A stretch of 64,000 nt of DNA from Orychophragmus violaceus. Lineage: Eukaryota; Streptophyta; Magnoliopsida; Brassicales; Brassicaceae. The stretch spans positions 16,826,720 through 16,890,719 of the forward strand of contig CM058235.1 of assembly GCA_030180135.1 (NCBI GenBank), given 5' to 3'. The notes beneath the pieces were generated by a model. It saw only the letters and a list, made by a program, of their open reading frames with translations, did no database searches and was not told the origin of the DNA. Within the stretch, counting starts at the first letter, position 1. Every line of letters starts with the position of its first letter. This document shows positions 21,342 to 31,643 of the stretch, piece after piece. Position numbers and translations under genes: made by a program.

Positions 21342-24300
21342 TTATTCTTCATCACTCTCTGTATTGTAGTCGGACGAAATTGAGTCACTATCATCAAATT
21401 CGCCTCTTTCTTCTTCTGATTCTGAATGAAGAACAATGTCCCCGAATTGACTAAAGTCGACAACTAAATTAACTTCTAGCGTTTCTTCTACCGGAGCGAT
21501 CACACCAGAACCACTTGTTTGTAAGGGCTCTACTTCGCGCTCTTCAACTCCGTACACCTTCCCTCGAGGGTTTATCTTTGTAACGGTGATCCATGGATCA
21601 TTTTTATAAGTTAGTCGAGGGTATGGAATGTAACACACCTGCGTAAATATTATATTAATAATTTTTTTTATTCAGAGTTTGAAATCCAAAATAATTATTT
21701 ACAATTACTTACCTGATCTGCTTGTGAAGCAATAATGAATGGATCGTAGTTTCTTAGCTTTTTGCTCGAATTAATCGACGTCACACCGAACTCGTCGATC
21801 ACAACACCTTGCCCTACGATCGGGTTATACCAGTCGTATAGAAAAACTACACAACGCATTCCAAGCTTTCCTATGTATTTTACTTCTAGTATTTCTTTAA
21901 GAATACCATAGTAAACAACTTCTCCGGATGCAGATGATACTCCGTGATCGGCAGTAATTCTTGTTGACCCTTCTACATGCACCTTAAATGCATACCCCCT
22001 AGTGCAATATCTCGGATAAGACTTTGCTGTGTAGTGGAGGCCCTCTACAATGTCAACTAACCAATCATCGACGATGCGTCCAGCATTGAGTTCCCCCCGG
22101 ACCTAACAATATGATCACATCAAAGTTAAAAGATATATATTGCTCCAGTTCGTAAGTGTTATTTATGATTTAAGAAACTAATTCTTACATAAAAGTTTAA
22201 CCAACGGCTGAAGTATTTTTGTTTCCGAGCCTCACGTTCGCCCTCGTCCAATTCCGGATGATGATATTGGAGAGCTTCCATATATATCCTACAAAAAGTT
22301 AAAAGAATATAAATAAGTAAAGCAAGTGTAATACAAAATTATAAATCTAGCTAGCATGTATACCTCTCATATTGAAATACTTCCTCGCAATTGGTTAGAA
22401 TGTACTTGTGGAGATGTGTATTCTCTTGAGGTGTTAGTTGCCGCTTGCCTACTTTCCCACTTAACCGCCCAACCTGTTGAAAAATGTTAGGAACGCTTGA
22501 CCGATAAATTTGCCTTTCTCCCCTGTCATCGTTCCTAGCTGGGCGCCTGCTCCTTGTGCGTACTTGCGAAGGGAAGTAGTAGCCAGCAAAGGTCGCAGTC
22601 TCTTCGTTGTTATATTGAGCGGCAATAGAACCCTCCACTTTAGCGGGATTCTTCACCTTCTTTTTAAGGTGGAACATATAGCGCTCGAACGGATACATCC
22701 ACCGATATTGTACCGGTCCACCAAGTCTAGCTTCACCCGGTAGATGGATAGGCAAATGTTCCATAACGTCGAAGAAAGACGGTGGAAATATCTTTTCCAG
22801 ATTGCATAAGATTTTTGGAATATTTTGCTCCAGACTCCTGATCCCATCAACGGTGAGTGTCCTAGTGGATATATCCCTGAAAAAAGATCCAACAGCTGCA
22901 ATTGCTTTGTGGACATCTCGAGGAAGGAGATGAGCAAACACAAACGGCAGGAGTCGCTGCATCATCACATGACAATCATGACTCTTCATTCCGATAAACT
23001 TTCCTCCGTCAGTGTCCACACAATTACGCAAGTTTGATGCATACCCGTCAGGGAATTTAACTTGTAGCATAATCCACTTAAACAACTCTTCTTTTGACTT
23101 CGAGTCTACCCAATATGCTGGAATTGGCGGTTTTCCGTTCGTCTGAAGATGAAGTTCAGGCCGATCACAAATTTCAGGTAAATCAAGCCTAGACTTCACA
23201 TTATCTTTCGTCTTCCCTTGCACGTTGAGCACAGTGTTCATAATGTTATCGAAGAAATTTTTCTCGATGTGCATGACATCAAGATTATGCCTTAGTAACT
23301 GGTCCTTCCAATACGGTAAATCCCAGAAAATGCTTTGCTTGTGCCAGTTGTGGACTACACCAGCTCCGTATATATTCTCATGCCCGTTCCCACCACACTC
23401 ACGACTTCTTAATGCACCAAATCCTTCTAAGAGGCCCAAGGTAGTCGACCCAGCTTCTTGGAGAATAGGATCATCAAACACTTTCTTCTTCTTCGTAAAA
23501 TGTTTAGTGTTTTTCCGGTAGGGATGATCATGCGGTAGAAATCTTCTATGACAATCAAACCAACACGATTTACGTCCATTCTTCAATTGGAATGCATCAG
23601 TATTTTCCTGACAATACGGACATGCTAACCTCCCATGTGTAGTCCATCCTGATAACATACCATAAGCCGGAAAATCGCTAATGGTCCACATCAATGCAGC
23701 CCTCATCAAAAAAATTTCCTTGCATGAAACATCGTATGCTACAACACCGGGCAGCCATAACATTTGCAACTCATGTATCAACGGCTGCAAGAATACATCA
23801 AGTGATCTTTTCGGGTGCTCTGGACCGGGAACGAGTACGGAGAGGAAAAGAAACTCTCGACGCATGCACATAGTCGGCGGTAGATTATAAGGAGTCAGAA
23901 TCACTGGCCACAACGAATATTGTCTCCCATGCCTTCCAAACGGGTTAAAACCATCTGTGCATAATCCGAGGTACACGTTACGTGGATCGTAAGCAAAATC
24001 TGGGTATAATCTCTGAAAATGTTTCCACGCTTCAGCGTCTGACGGATGTGCAATCTCTGCCTCTCTTCTATGCTCAGAATGCCATCTCATTTCCCCCGCA
24101 GTTCGCTCTGACTGGTATAACCGCCTCAGCCTATCGGTTAATGGCATATACCACATTCTCTTGAACGGAACCTTAGCTCTTCCCCTTGTATCCTCATAGC
24201 GCGGCTTCTTACAGAATTTGCATTCCAGACGGAATTCTTCTTCTCGCCAGTATATCATACAGTTGTCGATGCACACATCTATCATCTCATATGGTAATCC

Positions 24301-25002
24301 CAGCCCTTTAACCAGTTTCTCGACCTCATTGTATGAACCCGACGCAAGGTTATCTTCTGGAAGAATATCTTTCAAAAACTCGCAAATCGCATCCACACAT
24401 TCTTCCGGCAGATTGTAGTCCGTCTTTATGCCCATTAATCTTGTAGCAGATGATAATGGCGAATGACCCTCTCTGCAACCATCGTAAAGCGGCCGCTTCG
24501 CTGCATCTAACATGTCAAGAAATCTCCTAGATTCTACATTTGGTTCCTCACCTACCCTAGGAATTTGATATTCACCTACCTCTGGAATAATTTCTCTATG
24601 TGCATCATTAACCATCTGAATGGTGCCTACACCAAAATCTACATCGGCAGTATAAGGTTCGCTAGAACTAACATTAGGTTCCCTAGTACTAGTACCACCG
24701 TGAGGTTCTCTACTACTACTTGCATAATCCGAAGTTTCCCCATGAAGATACCAAATCTTATAACCCGACATAAACCCAACTAAATACAAGTGAAACCATA
24801 CTTCGCCAATCGTAAGATTTCTAAAATTCCGGCAATTAGCACATGGACATTTTAACATACCATTTTTCAGCGTATATGGTTGATTGCAAGCTAGCGACAT
24901 AAACTCTGCAATACCAAGTGCATATTCCCGGTCCACTAGCTTCGTCGCCTCATCAATCATAACTCCGTCCATCCACGATCTATAATAGTTAGAAGAAGAC
25001 AT
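21342..25002 (-). CDS. tnpD-like: CACTA TNP2-type transposase, four exons, 1141 aa
   Basis: The transposase excises and inserts the element. Exons 25002-22364, 22288-22189, 22102-21713 and 21638-21342 join in frame with GT-AG introns. Residues 6-95 form the transposase-associated N-terminal domain, with CPCANC at 52-57 and FMSGYKIWYLHG. Residues ~345-580 are the TNP2/Transposase_21 core (NPFGRHGRQYSLWPV, PAYGMLSGW, CPYCQ, then LDVMHIEKNFFDN). Residues ~690-830 match DUF4218 (HLPIHLPGEARLGGPV, RWMYPFERYM). Exons 3-4 supply the DUF4216-like C-terminus (VFLYDWYNPIVG) and an acidic tail. No break is visible. Upstream is the right terminal motif array, with a TATA-like site near 25086. Confidence 0.93.
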
Positions 25003-25084
25003 TTTTCTTGGTTACTAGAAGTATTAGAGAGAGAGAGAGAGAGTTATGGAGGGATAGGTGTGGAGGGGAAGAGAGGAGGGATGA

Positions 25085-25390
25085 GGTATATGTAGCATAA
25101 TTTTTGACGGAATTCCGTCGGAAATCGGTCGGTTTCTAGGCGACCCAACGGTTCCACTGACGGTCAGTTTAACGGCTATATTAAACCGACGCTAAACCGA
25201 TCGAAATACAACGGAAAACCGACGGAAAAATAAACTGTCGGTTTACCGTCGGGTGTTTCCGACGGAATGAGAAAACCGTCGGAAAATTTCGACGGTATTC
25301 CGTCGGAAAACGTCCCGTCGGAATGTCGTCGATTTTGCGTCGGTAATTTTTGACGGAATTTTTTCCGTCAGTAATTCCGTCGGTAATAGC
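25085..25390. repeat. Right subterminal CCGACGG/CCGTCGG array
   Basis: About 300 bp hold more than a dozen CCGTCGG, CCGACGG and GACGGAATT motifs in both orientations. The array also serves as the upstream region of the transposase gene. Confidence 0.85.
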
Positions 25391-25561
25391 CCTGTTTTCT
25401 TGTAGTGAGATCTCTATATAAGGAGATCATGCCAAGGTTGTGGCATAACTTATGAGTTTAAGAGAGAGATCATGAGAGCTTAAGTTTTGAGAGAGTTTCT
25501 TAAGCTAATAAGAGAGTTATTCTTATTGATCTTTGAGTTCTTAATATTGTGTTTCTATATT

Positions 25562-25573
25562 TGGTATCAGAGC
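25562..25573 (+). other. Primer binding site of second copia
   Basis: TGGTATCAGAGC is complementary to the 3' end of initiator tRNA-Met, the standard primer of plant copia elements. Confidence 0.9.
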
Positions 25574-25587
25574 TTTGTGAGATCATA

Positions 25588-26430
25588 ATGGATCAGACTT
25601 TCTTTGTGAGCTATACAAAGAAAGAAAGAGGGATCGTTGGTACTACTTTCACTTTCTCCGACGAACAAAGATCGACGGTTGATAAGAGAACATTGGTGAC
25701 GATAAGGCAATCTCAACAACGACAGAGTCAACATCAAAGGGAAAAGAGGGAGTTGGTTCTTCCTCTATAAAGTATCCTATGTTAACCTCAACAAATTATA
25801 CGGTATGGGCAATGAGGATGAGGATCTTACTTAAGGTAAACAAAACATGGTATGTCATTGAGAAGGAAGAAGAGAACGATGAGAAGAATGATATGGCCAT
25901 AGCGTTACTGTTTCAGTCAATCCCGGAGGTACTTATCTTACAAGTTGGAGAATTGAACACAGCGAAGAAAGTGTGGGAGGCAATCAAAACTAGGCATGTT
26001 GGAGCAGAAAGAGTAAGAGAGGGAAGGTTACAAACACTCATGGCTGAATTCGACAGGCTTAAGATGAAAGAAACGGAGAAGATTGATGATTTTGTGGGAA
26101 AATTAATAGAAATGTCATCAAAGTCAGCAGCCTTAGGATAAAATATCGAAGAATCAAAACTTGTCAAGAAATTTCTTAAGAGTCTTCCTCGTCAGAAATA
26201 CATACACATTGTGGCGTCCCTTGAAAAAGTTTTGGATCTTAAAACAACAAGTTCTGAAGACATTATAGGTCACTTAATGCTTACGAAGAAAGAGTTGTAG
26301 AAGAAGAAGAAACTCACGAAGAACAAAGCAAGCTATTGTACTCTAATATGGAAACCCAACCAACCCGTAAAAACCAAAATTGGAAAGGAGAGTACAGAGG
26401 CAGAGGATGTGACAGACGATTCTTCGGTCG
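25588..26430 (+). pseudogene. Copia gag N-terminal and central part, interrupted
   Basis: The first frame starts at 25588 (MDQTFFVSYTKKERG). The recognisable gag begins near 25779 with MLTSTNYTVWAMRMRILLK, then a UBN2 domain through VGKLIEMSSKSAALG. A TAA at 26139-26141 interrupts it, and the frame resumes (ESKLVKKFLKSLPRQKYIH) until another stop near 26300. Remnants reach the zinc-knuckle frame at 26462. Confidence 0.8.
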
Positions 26431-26461
26431 AGGAAGAAGTTGAGGATGATTTAATGGTACC

Positions 26462-26978
26462 ATGGACTTGTCGAATATTGAGTGTTTTCGGTGTGACAAG
26501 AAAGGTAATTTTGCCTCTAATTGTCTAGATCGTTTACTCAAACTACAAGAGGCTCAACAGAATGATAATAATAGCATTCATGAGGCTGAAGACCTTATGA
26601 TGCATGAAGTGGTATATCTTAATGAAAGCAAAGTGATACCAAAGAAATACGAAACAAACTCCGGTGAAGACGACTTTTGGTATTTTGACAATGGAGCTAG
26701 CAATCACATGAGTGGATATCGAAGGTACTTTGTGTATATTGATGAGTCCATTACTGGGAAGGTGTGGTTTGGAGATGACTTCCGAATCGATATAAAAGGA
26801 AAGGGATCGATTGAGTTTGTCGATCAAAACGGTGAGGACAGGAAAATGCCTGAAGTCTACTTTATCCCCAATCTAAGAAGTAATATTATTAGTCTCGGTC
26901 AGGCCACTGAATCGGGTTGTGATGTATGGATGAAAGAATATTTTCTGACAATGCATGATCATGAAGGAAAACTGCTTG
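26462..26978 (+). pseudogene. Copia zinc knuckle and protease, truncated
   Basis: The frame contains a knuckle in which the zinc-binding His is replaced by Asn (CFRCDKKGNFASNC). The copia protease follows, with WYFDNGASNHMSG (catalytic Asp in DNGAS) and VWFGDDFRI. The reading frame runs to 27007, but its last residues come from an inserted Athila LTR that begins at 26979. Integrase, reverse transcriptase, RNase H and the 3' LTR are absent from this side. Confidence 0.85.
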
Positions 26979-27912
26979 TGATATATCATGGTTTTAAGGT
27001 GTTTTGAGACATGATATATGTATATAAACGAATCTTCTGTAGAGTCTTTCGAGTTCTTTCAGGTACTTTACAGGTTTTAGCACGTTTGGAGCTTACTTGG
27101 ACATTATGGCGCATTCTGGAGCATTCTGGAGCAATTGCCCGAGAAGAAGAAGTCACTGCCGACATCAGACACTTGTGTCGATCGACACATATTGTGCATC
27201 GGTCGACACAAGGTCGTGACAGAGTTATCTCGCGAGTTTTAATGAAGATTTGGAAATTGCAACTTGGCCCAGACGTTTCTCATAATTAAAAAGTGACCCA
27301 AATCGTGTTTTAGCTATTAATTAGGTTTTACAGCCACTTGTTAGGCTAAGTTTTATCTAATTTTGATTCTACACTTTTGTTCCGGGGAGATTAGGAGATT
27401 TGGGGCTGGTCTTGTTCTCGAGAGAGAGGAGATTTCGAACCCATGTTCTTACTCTTTTTTATTTATCTATGATATCTATTTTGACTATGTTTTCTGTTAT
27501 GATTGCTATGTCTGAGTAGATCTCTTGTTAGGTTAAGGATTCTCATTAGGGATTTGAAGGAATGTTAGAGTAATTGATTGATTTGGATATATCATCTAGT
27601 TCTTCACCTAAGCTACTCTTAATGCTTAATCTGAATTGGTCATTTAGATTATTGATATTAGGTTGATTTACACAACGAGAGTTGGTTAATTAGCTAGAAA
27701 GGATTTAGGTGAGAAACTTATCTATTCGCAAAGAGATTTGGTTTAGAGAAGTTGTGAACAAACAAACTCGGAATTAATGCATGTTTAGAACTCTAGGGTT
27801 CGCAACGAGAGTTGGTTAACTAGGTTGTTAGACATAGATAATTATCGCCGCGAGAGCTGGTTAGTTTTACTTCTGTGATTCTAGTTTAAGAACACCAATA
27901 GATTGAATCCTG
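26979..27912 (+). repeat. Truncated Athila LTR (copy C)
   Basis: It begins TGATATATCATGG like the complete Athila LTRs. It shows the same order of landmarks: GGTACTTTACAGG, the CGATCGACAC pair at 27177-27210, GAGATTTCGAACCC, TGTCTGAGTAGAT, and GAGAGTTGGTT repeats in place of AAAGGAATTTGGTT. It breaks off near ATCCTGACTG at 27912, where Tat sequence starts, losing about 260 bp. It is clearly more diverged than the LTRs of copies A and B. Confidence 0.8.
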
Positions 27913-29412
27913 ACTGTGATTAATGCTTCAGGATTAAAAGTAAGAATTTAAGCTAATTCAGAGAAACCGCCAAAAAAAAATTGATATAAACAATGAATGT
28001 TCTTTTAATTGGATTGTTGTGCAGTGTCTTTGAAATTATGCTAGTTCATTCTCAAATAGGATGTAAATAACACATATTTGTATTGTCATGCATGTAAGTC
28101 AAAAGCTTTTTCAACTCGATCAAAGACTCGCACACAAAAGTACTGATCCTTCTAGGCATCCGTTTTTGATGGCTTCTCGATAACGAGCCTGAGACCATAT
28201 CGGGTCTCATGTTAACATAACGAGTCCCCGTAGTACCACTATTCACTGATCTCGTCAAAATCTCTTCACAAAATCGAAGGCTCATTTTGATGTTGCACTA
28301 CGCAGCCAGGACCATAGCCCCAACCATGTTGTGTATCGCTGCAGGACAAAATTGCGGAAACCTCTGGTGACTATCCTTCAACCATAAATCGTATAGGCAT
28401 ATCCAGCCCTACGGGCAATACGAAGGCCTTTCGTCCTCTTCGGGTAGACGAAGTTCGAGCCTGGTAGCTCTAGCGCGAGCACAGTTTCTCACAATCAACT
28501 TAAAATTAATCATCCTCATTGCACGTCGTCTTAAGAACAACCCAAGGAGCCTGGGGCTTCGTCGGTTTCTTTAACTTAGTAAGGATTTTCTGTGCCCTTT
28601 TCTTCCTCCGAGCAGACTTCCCGGACGATGACAGAACCGGGGGAAGAGAGGCGAGCAAGGCATTATCGTGGTCGTAGATCTCACTCTTCACAAGGACTAG
28701 CGCCTGCGAAACCATACCGTCCTCATAATCTGAATCGACATCTACGAGAGAAGGAATCTGGATGCTCGGAAGACGTCCAGGATTTGCCGATGAGCAAGCT
28801 CGGTCAATATCCCATGTATGCATCCCCGACCTCACCAAAAAACCAGAAACTTCGCCTTGCGCACTCGGGGACCAACCAATTACTTTTGGTCGCTGAATAG
28901 ACCTCACCAAGGAGTAAGTCAGTCCGACAGACGAACTAGCTGAGCCGAGTTCCCCTTCGATAGCCTCACCGAGTATTGATCATCATGCTCGGAAGTTGAA
29001 CGGGAGTTCGAATTAACCCTCATTGCGAAAATATACAACAAACAAGAATCTAGAGAGAAGAGATAGCCAAGCACCTGCGGAAGGATATATATGAAGAATG
29101 GAGAGCAACGAGAGAAGTATTTATTATGGCGCATGAGTTTTTCGAGGAAGGCGCCATCATTAAACCTAGAAGACTCTTCAGCTTCTGGCGGTTTATAGGC
29201 ATTTCATCATTAAACCTAGGCGGCCCTTCGACTTTTGGTGTTTTCTCCTAGAAGCATGTTCACCTTCCCAGGGATCGAAACAAGAATCAGAAAACGAGCA
29301 CGCCCAAGTAGAACCGACCAAAGAACCACCGAGCAGGTATCAACCCAACTAAAACTATGGAAATCCACCGAATTCAGCAAAACTAAAGATCGACAAGTTG
29401 GGGAGGACTTAC
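27913..29412 (-). pseudogene. Tat antisense-ORF remnant, unit 1
   Basis: Tat-lineage gypsy elements often carry an extra gene on the opposite strand between pol and the 3' LTR. Here the start is probably at 29023 (MRVNSNSRSTSEHDD). A frameshift leads to the frame 28506-28910 (SGMHTWDIDRACSSAN, DYEDGMVSQ, SARRKKRAQKILTKLKK), then broken pieces (RLELCLPEEDERP, CLYDLWLKD) and the tail SLIELKKLLTYMHDN at 28052-28285. Stops and a ~450-bp deletion relative to unit 2 make it non-functional. The TATA-like TATTTATTATGGCG at 29117 is the likely antisense promoter. A polypurine tract (GTTGGGGAGGACTTA) precedes the LTR. Confidence 0.75.
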
Positions 29413-29930
29413 TGTTATACATGGGTTTAACAGCCATTTACTTAGTCCGGCCCATACCTGCTCTCTGAACTTTAATCGGCCCAACAAACAAAAGCGGAAC
29501 ATGAAAAAAAAACACACAAAGCATGCTCGGATCAATTCACACTTTTCGCGTTCGGCTCGGCTTGGCTCACACAAACCTTTTCAGACAGGCTTAGCTCGCG
29601 ACTTTTTCTCAGCTCGGCTTAACTAATAAAAAAACATAGTCGTCTTCGCCCACTTTTCACCTTAAGTACGGCACATTCGTCACGAGCTCGGCAAGGAATC
29701 AACGGCCTGTACAAGAGGATAACCGTATTTACTATAAATAGACAACTCTACTGTTCATTAATGTATCTTTTTGGAATTTGTGCACTTCATTACTTTCTTT
29801 CTAGAAATTAAGCACATCTCAAATTGTAAGCAAGCTCGTCTCTTGACGACCTTGCACCATCATGTTCTTCTGACGACCTAAGTCTGCTTCTTAAGAAAGA
29901 TAAACCTTAACCCATAGATTTCACCTAACA
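29413..29930 (+). repeat. Tat LTR, unit 1 (518 bp)
   Basis: Starts TGTTATAC and ends CCTAACA, so the termini TGTTA/TAACA are inverted repeats. The TATA box TACTATAAATAGA is at about 29731. Homologous to the 484-bp LTRs of units 2 and 3, with an extra ~35 bp near 29600-29670. Confidence 0.8.
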
Positions 29931-31643
29931 CGTTCATTCTAACCAGACAAGACGAGCATCCAAACCATTGTGACGAACTCGGTTAACACAATCACCGAAT
30001 AAAAATTTACAAAAAAACTCTCTCAATTTCAGTTCAAAAATTTGTACAGCAGACTGTTTAGTTTGGTTGGCTGCCCATTTGTTTAATCCATGTTTTACAG
30101 ATTGAAAGATTTCTTTATGAAACTTCCTCAATTGGGAAGGTTTAACTTAGCACCTCCAGAGCACAAGCTTCTTTCGCTAGAGATTTCGTTCGGGAAATTA
30201 TTGCGAAATGGTAATATCATTAATAATAATGAATGTTCCAGCATTACAATTTGAAACAAGTTGTAACACCTAAAATTTTGGTCCCATGACAAAAAAAGTT
30301 AAAAACAAAACATGAAAGCAAAAACATTCACTATTATGATACTTCTGCTGGGTAGCATTGGAGTCAAAATAGTGATAAGACGACTGGTACCCTGAAACCC
30401 ACATGGCTAAGCTCGCAACCAGAAAAGGATGACCTCGAGAAGACACAACACGCAAAAACTGTTCAGGAAGCTGATTCATCCGGCAACCCGGAGAAAGAGT
30501 CATTCCTCAACGATGGCAGAGAGGCCCGATCATCGACTGTCCTCCACATCATCGGATCGACGCTCACATACACAGCTAGATCCGATTCCATCCAGGGATT
30601 TCACTAACTCACGGAGCTTAATAGCGGCTGTTCGATCTACTAAGAACAAAACACTCCCCGTTGTCGGCGAGAAAAGAGACCACGCATCACCACTCCGGAC
30701 CCTTACTACCTCCTCCTAAACCTTAAAACGAGACCGTACTAAACTCGAGACGCCTAAACCGAAACACAAAACATCCACAAGCTTCATAGGTAACAAGCCA
30801 AACCAAGTCAAATCTCAACATACGAATCACCATATTAATAGCATAAGGTTCAACAGAATCTATCCGGCTAGCTAAACCGAGCAGACAGCTTAACCGCTTA
30901 TTGGAAGCGCGGCAGTAACCCGGCAAGTGACCAACGAGGATGCATCTAATTCTCATCAAAGTTGAAGTCAGACAAAACCAGAGGAGGACCAACTCGCCTC
31001 ACGGATGAAGCGAAACATCGACTCCGGCCATCTAGAGAACACACACGCAGGCGGATTCGCTAGACACACAACCCGAGAAACTCACTGCCACACCGCCATG
31101 AATGACGACCTAGACGCCGGCTGATGACGAAAGCGAAGCCACCGTGGACGTCACACGCCGCCTCGTCAGCCAGCGCAGCTCGAATTTGGAACCAAAACAC
31201 CCACCTTCCGTCGCGAAGATTCAGATCTAGAAACCTCCGAAGAGTTTCACGGCGACTTCCGGAGCAAGAGTCCCACCGTCTTTAAGCAGGAATCGCCCGC
31301 GGAGAAGAAACGCCGTCGCAGCCCGAGTCCGACGAACCACCGCGACAAAAGTATTTCCAAGCATAACCAAATCTGAGAAAGTAGACCTTGCCCTCGACGA
31401 CTGTGAGCTTCTCGCCTTATGGACTTCTAGGAGCGCACGGAGCTAGGGATGACCCTCTCACGTCACCGGAGGAAGCCGGACGCCAGAGGGGGCGGCACGC
31501 GCGGACGGAGGCGGATCTGGACTCTGAAAGCTTGGGAGAGAATGTTGTACGCGCGTGGTGTGACACGCACTCTTATGTGTGTCGTATTGCTTTGGGAAAC
31601 AAATTAATTAGCTTTGTTCCGGAATTTAAACTCCAAGAAATAT
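29931..31643. repeat. Block H, copy 2 (truncated)
   Basis: Carries the 65-aa frame on the - strand (29934-30131) and the 1.4-kb retroposon. It breaks off after CCAAGAAATATGCA, where it joins the antisense-ORF tail of unit 2 at a short TGCA overlap. Confidence 0.8.
30196..31612 (-). mobile_element. 1.4-kb retroposon, copy 2
   Basis: Same insertion point as the copies at 7406 and 34212. Left duplication TTCGTTCGGGA (30185-30195); the right one is mutated to TTTGTTCCGGA (31613-31623). Shared site shows it was inherited by duplication of block H. Confidence 0.75.

Larger units (their letters stand above)
14800..25407 (-). mobile_element. Complete 10.6-kb CACTA (En/Spm) transposon
   Basis: The ends are CACTACAAGAAAACAGG (14800-14816) and its exact inverted repeat ending at 25407. 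Both sides carry the 3-bp target duplication AGA (14797-14799 and 25408-25410), as CACTA elements produce. Inside, all on the - strand, are a TNP2-type transposase (21342-25002), a TNPA-type gene (15499-17780) and two TNPA-like mini-genes (18621-19167, 20276-20830). CCGACGG/CCGTCGG motifs fill the ends and lie upstream of every gene. No stop or frameshift is visible in the two main genes, so the element could be autonomous. Confidence 0.93.
14652..25558 (+). repeat. 5' LTR of second copia, split by the CACTA element
   Basis: The LTR starts TGTTGGATAAGC at 14652 and ends just before TTTGGTATCAGAGC at 25560. Removing the CACTA element and one AGA leaves about 296 bp. The TATA sequence CTCTATATAAGGAG lies directly after the insertion point (25411 onward), so the CACTA separates the LTR's upstream region from its TATA box. 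Confidence 0.85.

Noticed and set aside
22510..24783. Plus-strand frames opposite the transposase
   Set aside because: Shadows of the strongly supported - strand transposase gene.
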